Shown here piece after piece: positions 43,519 through 55,575 of a stretch of DNA of 64,000 nt (positions are counted from its first letter, which is position 1; each line of letters starts with the position of its first letter). Source of the DNA: Anastatus disparis (Eukaryota > Arthropoda > Insecta > Hymenoptera > Eupelmidae); NCBI GenBank assembly GCA_017163975.1, contig JAFFSR010000362.1, positions 2,374,501 to 2,438,500 on the forward strand. Reading direction: 5' to 3'. The notes below the pieces were generated by a model. That model was not told the origin of the DNA and did not search any database. It worked only from the letters and a program-made list of their open reading frames with translations. The translations under genes were made by a program, and so were the position numbers.

Positions 43519-43670
43519 ATGATTATTTATTATCATTTATACATTTTTTAAATGTAGGTACTGCAAATATTCGTAAATAACTGTAAATAAATTGAAGAAT
43601 ACAATTATTAAAAATAACTCAAAATAATTTTTATTTTAGTTCTTTTTACAACAAACTTTTTTGAATGATG

Positions 43671-43720
<50 letters not shown>

Positions 43721-44140
43721 GCCAAAAATAAGCATTTTTTATCGTTCTATTATTTTTACAAATTTCATTATTATTTTTTTATCATATAACAATTAATTCA
43801 TAGCATCATTTATAGTTTCTTTCATTTTTCAGCTTTCAAAGTAAAAAGGCAGTAAATTAAATTAGTTAATATAAAAGCGATTCTTTCGTGAATATCTTTG
43901 AAAAAAGTTAATTAAAAATAAATTAAAATTCTTAAAAGAATTTCAATTTTCAATAATGGTTATGACTGAGAAAGATAAATTGATTGTTAAAGGACAGGGA
44001 TAGTGAAATATAATAATAATAATAATAATATATATATATATATATAATGTATAGTGAAATTGCTTCCATGTTAACTGATATTTATATATTAGAATTTAAT
44101 AATATTTCAAACTAGTGCACCTTATTTAACATGCAATTAA
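43519..44140. other. AT-rich spacer with microsatellites
   Basis: (TA)n at 43,674-43,718 and (AAT)n at 44,012-44,030. No gene. Confidence 0.6.
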
Positions 44141-44732
44141 ATTCACTAATTCAAAAATCACAATATATTCAGTACTGATTGATGGAGAATTTATTCAGTT
44201 ATTATTTTCCGGAAATTTGGAAAAAGGTTACCGGATTTGTATGTATTATAATAATAAGGTAATTCATATATATGACAGTTCAAATCTTAAATATCTACAA
44301 GATGAGCATAAGATTTATATAAACACATTATTTCCAAACAAATCAGAATTGAGCATAGTATTCGAAACAGTACAATCACAAACAAATAATTATAATTGTG
44401 GCGTTTTTGCAATTGCTTTTGCTGTTGCAATACTATGTAATTTAGGTCCATGTTGTTTGAGATATGATGTTTTTCAAATGTTATTACGTTTATCAAGAAT
44501 TTTTAAAACACAACAAATGAGAATGTTTTCAGTTTTACATAATTATAATAATGCAAATATTAATTACGATAATCCACCGGACGTGATAAGGAGGAGTTTT
44601 TGTCATGAGAAACGTCTAAGTCAAATACCATTAAATTTAGATTTCGCCGAGCTGGAACTATTAGAAAAAAAACTCACAAATGCATTTATTGGCAGAACAA
44701 AAAAAGATTATGGAAAAGAATTCAAATCATGA
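44141..44732 (+). pseudogene. Ulp1-like cysteine protease domain of a Helitron-type element
   Basis: The frame is open from about 44,150 (YSVLIDGEFIQLLFSGNL) into 44217-44732. IHIYDSSNLKYL supplies the Asp, and QTNNYNCGVFAIAFAVAILC the Gln and Cys of a Ulp1/C48-type site. The usual His-Trp is replaced here by Gly-Tyr-Arg (EKGYRICMYY), so catalysis is doubtful. Such domains occur in large Helitron and related proteins and act on ubiquitin-like tags or as polyprotein-processing modules. The Helitron N-region follows directly. Confidence 0.6.
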
Positions 44733-45163
44733 AACAGTTTTGATAGAAATTGACAGTGACATTTCAGATACAAATTTTTTAAAACCAGATAATGGTGTAA
44801 TGAAAATTGATAATATCCACTTAAATTATAACAATAATAAAATTAGGATTGTTGAGATTGAATTAAATGAAGAAAAAAAAGAATCAAAAGAAACAGGTGA
44901 AAAAGAAGCTTTATTCGTAACAGGACTTAATAGGATATATAATTTGGATATAAATAGATATAATCTACTTACCTGTGATAAAGTTGCAATAGTATATGTT
45001 GGAGAAGATGATCTTTCTCCTATTAAACGTGATATTGCCATTCACTCTAAGTATTAGAAGCCAATTAGTATACCAATAATTAGCAAACATACAGATCCTA
45101 TGACATATCCGCTTATTGATCCTAATGGTGGTTTTAGACGGATGCCAAATATGAAAAGTAAAT
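44680..45163 (+). pseudogene. Helitron N-region remnant
   Basis: After an acidic linker the frame reads LFVTGLNRIYNLDINRYNLL, VYVGEDDLSPIKRDIAIHSK. It stops at TAG (45055) and continues in frame with IISKHTDPMTYPLIDPNGGF, the stretch that in Helitrons precedes the Rep domain (P-L-x-Y-P-L-x-x-P-x-G-x-x-G). The HUH Rep domain itself is absent: the next sequence already belongs to the pre-helicase region. Confidence 0.6.
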
Positions 45164-45640
45164 TTGGAAAATCTAATATTAAAATTTGCAATTCTATTAC
45201 TATCACATGTTAAAGGAGCCACATCTTTTGAAGCTTTGCGTACTGTTGATGATGTGATGTACAATTCGTTTTATGAGGCCGCTAAGGCAAAACAATTAAT
45301 TAATGAAGATGAAGTATGGGATAGATGTTTGGAAGAAGTATCTTTAACGAAATTCCCTTATGCTCTTTGTGAATTATTTGCTTTTATTTGCGTTTTTCAT
45401 AATCCTATATATGCACGAGATTTATATGAAAAATATAAAATATAAAGATAAGTTTTACCATCCTAAATACGAAAAAAATATAGGTGAAAATCTTGCATTG
45501 AATGTTATTAAAAATAATTTACAAGTCAATGGATTTTCTTTCAACGATTTTAATTTACCTAACATAAGCACATTTATAGAAGAAGATAATGATAAAACAA
45601 TTTTAAATCATAATAAAAATATTTTTAATAAATAAGAAAT
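45164..45640 (+). pseudogene. Helitron pre-helicase region
   Basis: HVKGATSFEALRTVDDVMYN, then EVWDRCLEEVSLTKFPYALC, is the segment that lies between Rep and the PIF1-type helicase in Helitron proteins. It breaks into two frames near 45,400 and runs on as YKDKFYHPKYEKN... to 45,635. Confidence 0.6.
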
Positions 45641-45727
45641 GAAAATAAATTCTTCAAATAATAAACAAAGGTAAATATTCGACTCTACTATAAAAAGTTT
45701 AAACAACCAAAGTAAAGAAAAATAGAT

Positions 45728-46935
45728 TTTTATAGATGGACCAGGTGGAAGTGGAAAAAGTTATTTAATTAACGTTTAATAGCTTATTTAAATATCATAC
45801 TATACATTATTTATGTGTTGCTTGGACAGGTATAATAGAAAATTCATTAGTCGATGAAAAAACCGTGCATACAACATTTGAACCACCGTTAAATATAACA
45901 GATTGTACAACTTGTAATGTTAAGCCTAATTCTGTAGAAGGCAAACAATTAAAGAGAGCACAAAGAATTATTTGGGAGGAAATATCCATAACTTCAAAAT
46001 TTGTTTTTGAAGCAGTTGATCGTCTTTTCCAAGATTTATGCGATGTAAACCAACCTTTCGGTGGTAAAACTGTAATTGTATCAGGAGATTTCAGGCAAAC
46101 ATTGCTAATTGTATGGTATGAAAGCCGTATGAACATTATTGAAAATACAGTTAAATTTAGTTTATTATGGCAGAATTTTAAGCAAAAGAAGTTAAATGAA
46201 AATCCGCGAGTTTCTGATAATGATAATAATGTTAAACAATGGGTATTAGATATCAGAAAAGGAATATGCTGCAATGTTTTTGAAGATGATGAACTAAGTG
46301 CTATACCAGCTAATTTTATCATTAAAGAAAATCTTATCGAAGAAATATTCGGAAAAGCAATAAAAATAAACAATACGAATCTAACGGAAAAAGTTATTTT
46401 GGCTCCTAAAAATAATGGTGTTACTGAAATTAGTAATGATGTTTTGAATTTAATGGAAGGAAACCATGTTGAATATTTAAATATTGATACAGCTGAAAAT
46501 GATAACAGAGAAAATTTAGATATTATGTTACCTACATAATTTTTAAATAAGTTAACTCCTAATGGACTTTCACCACATAAATTACATTTAAAAGTAAGGG
46601 CTATCATAATACTTTTCAGAAATTTAAATATCAATGAGGGATTTTGTAATGAAATAAGGTTGATAGTAAAAAAATTGCTCAAATATCCCATTCAAGCGGA
46701 ATAAGCAACTGGATAAAACAAAGGTAAATTAGTTTTCATTCCAAGAATGAGTTTATCACCATCTATGGAAGAAATTTCATTTAATATGCAACGAAAACAG
46801 TTTTTTATTAGATTAGGTTTTGCAATGACTATTAATAAATCACAAAGATAATCTTATGAAAAAGTTGGTGTTTATTTACAGTCACCAGTTTTCAGTCATG
46901 GGCAATTATATTTGCTCTTTCAAAGACGAAATATA
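45728..46935 (+). pseudogene. PIF1-type (Helitron) helicase, broken
   Basis: Walker A is visible at 45,740 (IDGPGGSGKSYLINV, then TAA). The long frame 45865-46539 has motif II IIWEEIS (usual Asp replaced by Glu38) and motif III VIVSGDFRQ (74-78). It continues [20 protein letters not shown] and [16 protein letters not shown] after a TAA. Motifs V/VI follow: FAMTINKSQ, a stop, then VGVYLQSPVFSHGQLYL to ~46,930. The order is that of a Helitron helicase. At least five stops or slips make it inactive. Confidence 0.82.
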
Positions 46936-47189
46936 AAAATAATTAAAATTTTTTTTTTGCAACAACGCTATTGTCAACGGAGAAAAAAATGATCAGAACA
47001 CAATTTATACAAAAAACTTTGTTTATAAAGAGATATTATATGTTGTATATATTTATGCTTTGGATTGTGTAATAGTTCAACTTGGATATATAATAAAAAT
47101 TATAATATTTACCAAAATATATATCAAATGACGCTTTCAAAATAGTTTGATATGATGTTTAATCAGCTGCATGAGAGGACGTGCAAGTC

Positions 47190-48830
47190 AATATAAGAAT
47201 CAAAAAAATATTGGGCTCAAAAAAATTTAGAAACCAAGAAAATATAATGATAAAACAAATATTAGGCTCAAAAAAATGTTCAAAAAAAATGTTGGGCTCA
47301 AAAAAATATTGAGCCAAGAATATATAAGAATCGAAAAAATATAAGATTCAAAAAAATATTGGGAATATTAGAATCAACAAAATATAGAGCCTAAATGATT
47401 ATAAGAATCAGAAAAATATTGGGCTCAAAAATATATAGAGCCCAAGAAAATATAATGATAAAAAAAATATTAGGCCCAAAAAAATAAATTTCAAAAAAAT
47501 ATTAGACTTAAAAAAGTATAGAGCAAAGAATATTTAAGAATCAAAAGAATATAAGATTCAAAAAAATATAGAGCTCAAGAAAATATAAGAATAAAAAAAT
47601 ATAGAGCTCAAGTAAAATAAGTATCAAAAAAATATTGGGCCCAAAAAATAAAAGGATCAGACAAATATTGAGCCCAAAAAATATAGAGACCAAGAAAATA
47701 TAATAATAAAAAAAATATTGCGCCCGAAAAAATATAAGATTAAAAAAAATATTAGGCCCGAAAAAATATAGAGCCCAAGTTAATATAAGAACCGAAAAAA
47801 TATTGGACTGAAAAAATGAAAAGAATCAATCAAATATTGGGCCCAAAAAATATAGGGACCAAGAAAATAGAAGAATCAAAAAAATATTGGGCTCAAAAAA
47901 ATATAGAGCCCAAGAAAATATAGAAATAATAAAAATATTAGGGCCAAAAAATTATAAGATTCAAAAAATATAGAGCCTAGAAAAATATAAGGCCCAGAAA
48001 AATAAGTGGCCCAAAAAATAAAAGGACTAAGAAAATATGAGGCCCAAAGAAAATAGGACTCAAAAAAAATTAGGTCCCGAAAAATATGAGGCCTAGGGCC
48101 TAAAAAATATAAGGTCCAGAAAAATATAGAGCTGAATAAAATATAGGACCCAAAAAAATTATAGAACCCATGAAAATATAAATAAAAAAAAAATATTTGG
48201 CCCAAAAAAATATAGAGCCCAAGAATATATAAGAATCGAAAAAATATTGGGCCCAAAAAAATAAAGAGCCCAAGAAAATATGAGGCCCAAAAAAATATAG
48301 GGCCCAAGAAAATATAAGGCACAAAAAATATAAGGCCCAAAATATATAGAGACAAAAAAATATTAGGCACGAAAAATATTGTGCTTAAAAAATATAGGGT
48401 CCAAGAAAATATAAAGTTTAATAAAATATAGGATTAAAAAAAATTATAGAACCCAAGAAAATATAAATTAAAAAAAAATATCGGGCCTAAAAAAATATGA
48501 TTAAAAAAAATACTAAGCCCAAAAAAAATGGAGCCTAAGAATATACAAAAATCGAAAAAATATTGAGCCCTAAAAAATATTGGGCCCAAGAAAATATAAG
48601 GCTCAAAAAAATATAAAGCTTAAAAAAATATAGAGACCAAAAAAATCTAAGACCCTAAAAAATAAAGCTTAAAAAAATAAAGAGCCCAAGAAAATATAAG
48701 GATAAAAAGAAGGTCCAAAAAAATGGGCAGTGAATAAAAATATAGGGCCCAGAATAATATAAGATCAAAAAAAATATGACCAAAAAAAAAGTTTATGACT
48801 AATGAGTACTAATTATATAGGGCCCAATAA
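47190..48830. repeat. Degenerate minisatellite, ~1.6 kb
   Basis: Short units alternate around AAAAAATATTGGGCCCAAA and AAAATATAGAGCCCAAGAA, giving a higher-order period near 50 bp. Dozens of diverged copies. Several minus-strand frames pass through it and read as Phe/Leu/Gly/Tyr repeats (e.g. 48370-47876, FLGPIFFW-type), a consequence of the unit composition. Confidence 0.85.
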
Positions 48831-49870
48831 AAGATTGCTACTCTTATTATCAAAAGATTAGACATATTTAAAAAAAGAAACGGAAAAAAGTGATTTCACT
48901 CTAATATAATATAGGATATTCTCCTTAGTATCTTTTTAACATACATTTTATAAAATACAATCTTAAAAAGTTATTTTTTTAATATTATATTTTCTTAATA
49001 GTCCGTTATAAAGAATTCGCAATTTTTTAAATATATTTTATTTGAAATACTAAATGATTTTAATTATTCAAAAGTTTTCTTTAGGTAATGTATCTTCGAT
49101 GATCTTTTAATGAATCTAATCATCTGTGAAGTCCTGGCTTTACATCAGGACAGAATAAATAATTAAATGTTGTGTTTTATGTGGGCTACATGTTATGTGT
49201 TATTATAATATTAAATAAAGAATGAAGTTAGTAATTGATTTGTAAACGTTTTATCAAATGATAGTCTAGTGGTAGAAAGACCCTACCGATTTTAATTGAT
49301 TTGAATTGCTGTCACGATTGAATGTACTTGAATTTTGAAAGGAATATATAGAAATATAATTGTAATAATCTTACCATGATTCAGTCAAGTAGATACAGGC
49401 AGGCAGTAAATAAGTACACTTGATTGAATAATTTAATTATAGAGATTTTATTTGATACTTTTATAATAAACTAAATATAGTGCGATTTAATATATTGCGC
49501 AAATAATTGTATGATTTTAAAGTGCGAGAAGTATAGTTGTAATAATTATATCTTTAGAAGTACTTATTGAAAAGTACGCGTAAAAGTGCTCGTAGAAGTT
49601 CTTAGAAAAAGTGCTTCTTAATCTTTGATATAATTTGAATTTTGAATTGATGTCAATCGATGGAGTAATGCTTATTATGCATTTTGACTCTTATTGAATG
49701 ATATGGTCAACGTGATAAATCTGGTTAGTAGTTATTAGGGTACCATGGACCGTCAAAACGAACCCCCACTCCAGCACCTCAAAGGTTACTGACCGGTAAA
49801 TTAATGACCTCTGAGAAGGCAAAGTAGGGGGTTGTTGAGACGGAACACTAGGGTCCCAAGACATAAATGC
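48831..49870. other. Intergenic, no gene seen
   Basis: AT-rich. A GC-richer patch at 49,735-49,870 (GGTACCATGGACCGTC..) may belong to a dispersed repeat. Confidence 0.5.
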
Positions 49871-49938
49871 ACGCTCACACACGCACACGCACATACACAC
49901 ACACACACACACACACGCACGCACGCACGCACACACAC
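49871..49938. repeat. (CA)n/(GCAC)n microsatellite
   Basis: CA and GCAC units over about 65 bp. Confidence 0.9.
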
Positions 49939-50012
49939 AAATGAATACACAATATTTATAATTAAAAAAATCAGGTGTGGCAGTAATGGGAACTGGCCGA
50001 CAGAAGTTAACC

Positions 50013-50190
50013 CTATTAAAAATAATGACGTCTTTTTATAACGTCATAAAGTTACGTCATCATATGACGTCATTTTATGACGTTATTTGGTATGTCATTA
50101 TTTCAGACGAAAAATAACGTCATGTAATAACGTCATTTTATGACGTGATTTTATGACGTTATTAAATGACGTCATGATTGAGAAAATTAC
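50013..50190. repeat. TGACGTCA-rich element
   Basis: Starts CCCTATTAAAAATAATGACG. More than ten alternating copies of AACGTCAT, TGACGTCA and ATGACGTTAT are packed into 175 bp. Each is self-complementary. Confidence 0.7.
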
Positions 50191-50891
50191 GTCTTCGTAA
50201 AGAAAATTTTTGTTGAAAAAAGTACTTTTTGGCATGACTACCATTGTTTTCCGCTGCTGGGTATAGTGCCTGCATTCGCCAGCTTATTATCATTGAGTGC
50301 TTAGGCTGAGAAACATCCCCTTCTAAGTATTAGATGTTCGATTCATCTAAGGTACCTAAATATCTCGCCCTATTAAAAAATAATTACGTAATTTTATAAC
50401 GTCATTAAATGACGTCATTTTGTTAACTTTAACCTTCTGACAGCCGGCATTTTTTCCACTAAAAAAGTGTAACTTTCTCGAAATTTTCCGTATAAATGTT
50501 TCTTAAGTAATAGTATATGTGGGCCGATCATGGGATGACGCCATATGGCGTAATCCCGGCCGTCAGAAGGTTAATAAAGATTATCACATTTTATTTCACA
50601 CTGCGAAAACTAGCACATCTGAGAAAGCTCTAACAAAAAGTAACACATTTTAAAAGCTTATATTCCACAAAAACTAGCACATTTTGCCGTTTTGTCATCG
50701 TGAGCCGTCGCTACACTGCCATCTACGCGAGCATATAAAACATTGATACAAATATGACAGGCGTGAGAAGCTCTATTAGTATTGGATTACCTTATACTAA
50801 AAAAGATGGTATGGAGAGTAACTAAAGCATGAATGGCATTCACTGATGACTCGCGTGGTATACTACGATGACTCCTCACTCTCATATCCTT
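50191..50891. other. Intergenic with repeat pieces
   Basis: A second short TGACGTCA piece at 50,365-50,425. At 50,600-50,705 AACTAGCACATTTTGCCG and CCGTTTTGTCATCG appear; both recur inverted near 59,000. No gene. Confidence 0.5.
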
Positions 50892-52149
50892 TGTTTGCTT
50901 GAGTCGCCTCTTCTTTTGGGTGGCGATGCGAGCAAACACGGCTGGTCTATATCCAAAATTTTGTTAACGTATTTTCGTTGTATGAATCTTTTTTTTCTTT
51001 TCTTTTCTTTTTTCATGAGGGAAGAGACATTATAAATATAATCTGTTAAACTTTGTAACTATCAATAATTAATTTTTAACTAAAAATTTAATTATTTTAA
51101 ACAGCTGCGAGGCAGATGAGCATGTACGATTTTTCGCCAGAGATGTTTCGAAGTAGCGTTGGTCCAGTGCGTAATCTTCGCGCTTTTCCTTTTGAGTACG
51201 CGTGTTCAACTCTCGGTTGGGGTCACTTTTTTTAAAAATTTTTTTTTATTGTTTTAATATTTTTTATTCCTTTTTATATTTATTTTTATTGAGATTTTGT
51301 ATTTTTTTAATAATTTTAAAATTTAATTTTTCACAAGTACACTCGTTTTTTTCAATGAAAATTTTTTAAAAATAAATTATTCTTTATAGGTAGTAATTAC
51401 AAATATTGATAAATAAAGAATAGTGATGTTTATTTTATAATAGTATAGTTTAATTTATTTATAATTTAGTTTATAAAATTTACAATAAATTACAATAAAT
51501 AGATAAAACTGAGGTATTATTATTTATGTTATAATATATATTATATATTGAAATATGTTTATAAAGACAAAATTGAACTATAGTATTGTAAACATCACTA
51601 TTATTTATTTATTAATATTTTAGATTATTTTCTATATGAAATAATTTATTTAAAAATATTAATAAAAAAAACGAGCATACTTTAAGTAACTTGTGAAAAA
51701 ATCGATTTTAAAATTAATAAAAAAATAGAAAATAAAAAAAATATAAATAAAAAAAAGTAATAAAAACTATTGAAATAATAAAAAAAAAAGTTTAAAATAA
51801 GTTTTTTCAACCAAGAGTTAAACTAGCGTACTAAAAAGAAAAAGCGCGAACGTTATGCACTAGACCAACGCTACTTCGAAATATCTCTGGCGTAAAATCG
51901 TACATGCTTATCTGCCCCCCAGCGGTTCAAAATAATTAAATTTTAAATTTTAATTAAGTTAAAAATTAATTATTGATAGTTACAAAGTTTAACAGATTAT
52001 ATTTATAACGTATTTCCCTTCATAAAAAAGAAAAGAAATAAAATATTCACGCTACGAAAATACGTTAACAAAATTTGCGACATGATTTTGGGTATTGACC
52101 AGCCGTATTTGCTCGCGTCACCACCCAAAAGAGGAGGCGACTTGAGCAA
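50892..52149. mobile_element. Foldback element, ~560-bp arms
   Basis: The left arm holds TCGCCTCTTCTTTTGGGTGG, GTTAACGTATTTTCG and CGAAGTAGCGTTGGTC; the right arm repeats them inverted at 51,870-52,145. Centre near 51,520, AT-rich. No coding frame. Confidence 0.78.
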
Positions 52150-53222
52150 TAGAAGCTTGTCATAGTTAGCAGCAAAAAAAGAATAGTGGACAAGCCACGT
52201 TTACTCCTTTCACGTCCCATGAGAGGATACAGCGCCAACTATCGAAGGATATCAGAGTGGGAAATTACTAAAGCATGTGAACAAACAGTTTTTGGATAGC
52301 ATAAACCTTGTAAGAGTAGATGGCGCTGTTATGAAAGCAGTCAACTCAAGAAGTAGAGCTCAGTAGCCTGCATTGATAATGCACACAAACTCAAATCAGC
52401 AACAGCATAGATAGATCCTTGGACGAAAAGTATAGGATAGGTCGTCTGAAGAGACACACCAAGAGTCGTAACCATTCTCGGAGAAGCCCAGAAAGACAGA
52501 AGACCTAAAAACAACACAAGATTATGAGTATGCAGCACCAACACTCAAGAGTAGAGTATAGGTCAGGGCGTTGTGATAGCCTCAACGTGACAACCTCACG
52601 CACACGGACGACGTACACATTACAGCGATTAATCTCGGAGTATTTAGCAACACGGATGCTAACTACAACATGTAAAAGAAGCAAAGACACTGTTCTCGAT
52701 AATAAATCACAAGGAGTTAAAGATGAACGGTGACGAGAAGTACACAACGACGCGGCGTAGCAGAAACTGTCATGGCGACGGCATAAGAGCAAGAAGGATA
52801 GATAGAACGGACGACTTCAGGCTAGACACGTAGTCACATAAGTGCTGTGCCGTGCTGTGCCATGCCGTACCTTAAATTTCAAAATAATTCACCGTTTCTA
52901 AATTGAGATAGGAAACTTTATAAATTGCAATTAGGACGTAAATTTGTTCAAAATTGTAATTTCATAAGTCTGTATCTCAATTTAGAAGCAGTGAATAGTT
53001 CTGAAATTGAAGATTCGGGGCCCTAACCATCTCACGGGTGAGAAGTGAAACAGTGAGATGGATTTAAAAATGGGTTTTTACGCATGCGCATACTCGATGT
53101 TTTCAGATTATTTAGTATTTTTCAAACTAATTTATATGAAATAAACCGCGTGAGTTGGTGAGATGATGAAAAAATCCTTCTCTATATGTTGTTTTCTATT
53201 TTACATCATATAGCTCTATCTC

Positions 53223-55575
53223 CCCTGTTGAAAATAAGTACGTACTTCAAATATGTACTTCAAGTATGTACTTCAAGTATATACTTTACTCAAGTACGTA
53301 CTATTTTGGAACATTTTAGTAGGTACTGCTTTGAAAAGTATATACTTTCATTGAAAATATGTACTTTTAAAGTATATTTTGATGAATAATATTTTTTAAA
53401 GTATGTACTTTATTAGAAAATACGTATTTTTTTAAAGTATGAACTAATTAAAAATATTTAAATAGGTACTTTTTTTAAAAGTACATATTTTTAAAAAAGT
53501 ACATACTAAAATGACCAAAAAAAAATTACTTACTTTAGCTACAGTACATACTTGAGTATGAAGGTTCATACTTTGTATAAAAAAATATGTATGAAAATGT
53601 TCTAAAAAGTATATACTTCTATATAAGTACGTACTTTTCTTAAAATAGATTATATACTTTTAAGGATAACAAATGAAATTTTACAGAAAAGTCAGTAAAA
53701 GTTGTAGATTATTTTTATTTTTAATAATTCCTCAAGTTAGTAACTTGGTAAGTATTTTCTTACAAAGAAAGATTTAAAAATAAGGTAAGCGTCGACTCTC
53801 CGCAGATCGAAAAGCTTGAGCGAACAAACTCGAAATGTTATAACTTTATATATATTCTCACGTCACTGAAATTCGGGTAGAGGATCGCAAAATTAACAAA
53901 AACGCCACCAATCAGTCAAAGACAATTAATAATTGATTCAAATAATTTTTTCAGCACTTACGTTTTTAGCTGTTAGGTGGCATTTTTCTTAACTTTGCGA
54001 TCCTGCATCCGAATTTCAGAGATGCAGCTATATAAGGCTATGATATTCCATATTTGTATACAGTTGAAAATCAGTTAATAGTTTTATCACATACTTTGAG
54101 TATCAAGTATATACACTTTAGATCAAGTACGTACTTTTTTGGAACATTTTAGTAGGTACTTTTTTAGAACATTGTAGTACGTACTCTTTTAGAAAAGTAT
54201 GCACTTTTCAAAAAGTACATACTAAAGTAAAAAAAATTAGTCACGTAGCTACAGTATATACTTTTATATGAAGGTACATACATCGTATAAAAAAGTATGT
54301 ATGAAAATGTTTTAAAAAGTATATACTTCTATATAAGTAAGTACTTTTATTAAAATAGGGTACATACTTTTCAAGAAAGTACTCATTTTTAAAATAAAAG
54401 TACACTTAGAAATATTTTTAAAAAGTACATACTTTCAAAATAGTAGGTATTGTCTAATAAAGTACATATTTAAAAAAAATATTATTTATCAAAATATACT
54501 TAAAAAGTACATACTTTCAATAAAAGTATATACTTTTCAAAAAAAGTATTTATTAAAATGTTCCAAAATAGTACGTACTTAAGTAATAGTATATTGCGTT
54601 CCGAGGTACGAAACAGGCTCATTACATGCGCGTGTAAGTTTGCTTTGCGAGGCGTCAGCCGAGCAAAGCAAAACACGCGCATATGATGAGCCTTTTTCGT
54701 GCCGAGGAGCGTATACGATTTTCCTTCATGCCCGGACGGAACTTCGCCATCCCAAAAAGATAAAAATTCATTTTTAAGTAAAAAAATACATCGAAAACGA
54801 CTTCTAGTGAAAAGTCATTTGATGCTTTAGTTTGTTGTAGCACGCATGCGCAAGCAACTATAGTATACGTTGAGAGCGTGAAAGAGAGCGTGAAAGAGAG
54901 AGAGAAAGAGAGAGAGAGAATCGCAAATAAAAGTCTTATAGCGGTTAACATAGGATAAACAATTCGTTTTATTTAACAATCCAAATAAATAAAACGTGTA
55001 AAGAAACAAAAAAAGAACATAAATATTCAATTATTTTATTGTATTTTTATTTTTTAAGTGTCTAAAAGCGTGTTGTGAGTGTCGTGAAAAAAATATCGCG
55101 AGTTAAAAAAAAATTGTGTATGCATGAAAGAAATGTGAAAAAACGGAACATGTGTATCCTATAGCTGATAACATAGGATATACAGTAAATATTCTAATGA
55201 TAATTCATATAAAAAAAACGTGTGTAATTATCATGTGTGTGTGTATTTCATAATTTTAACAGTCATGTCTAACGATGTTTGATGTATAAAAACAGAGGTT
55301 AGACATACTGAGTATATATAGATATAGTCGGAACATGCAGCAGACAGTGAAGCGACCGAAACTGTTGTAGTATGAAGGTGCGCAGTGGCTTCTGAGCATG
55401 TGACTGTAAAGAAAATCACAAATGTAATTTGCCCGTTCCCTGCCGCACGAGAGGCACTTTTACGCGAAGTTCCGGCACGGGTATGAAGGAAAATATATAC
55501 TTTTAGTACATACTTGAAGTACGTACTTACAGTATGTACTTCAAGTACATACTTTGAGTATACTTTCAACAGGGT
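53223..55575. mobile_element. Element with CCCTGTTGAAA ends and GTACTT repeats
   Basis: Terminal CCTGTTGAAAATAAGTACG and ..GTATACTTTCAACAGGG are inverted. Sub-terminal zones (53,233-53,660, 54,090-54,590, 55,495-55,565) are dense in AAGTACGTACTT-like palindromes. A weaker inverted pair (GATCGCAAAATTAACAAAAA and complement) sits at 53,880-54,020. No transposase seen. Confidence 0.6.
54598..54707. repeat. 110-bp hairpin
   Basis: Imperfect ~48-bp arms (GAGGTACGAAACAGGCTCAT and GATGAGCCTTTTTCGTGCC) with a 14-nt loop GAGGCGTCAGCCGA. GC-richer than its surroundings. Possible small-hairpin RNA or MITE core. Confidence 0.55.

Noticed and set aside
45807..46691. 294-aa minus-strand frame
   Set aside because: It is the antisense of the helicase, whose motifs are on the plus strand.
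47876..48370. Hydrophobic 164-aa protein as a membrane protein
   Set aside because: The sequence is a minisatellite; the hydrophobic repeats follow from unit composition.
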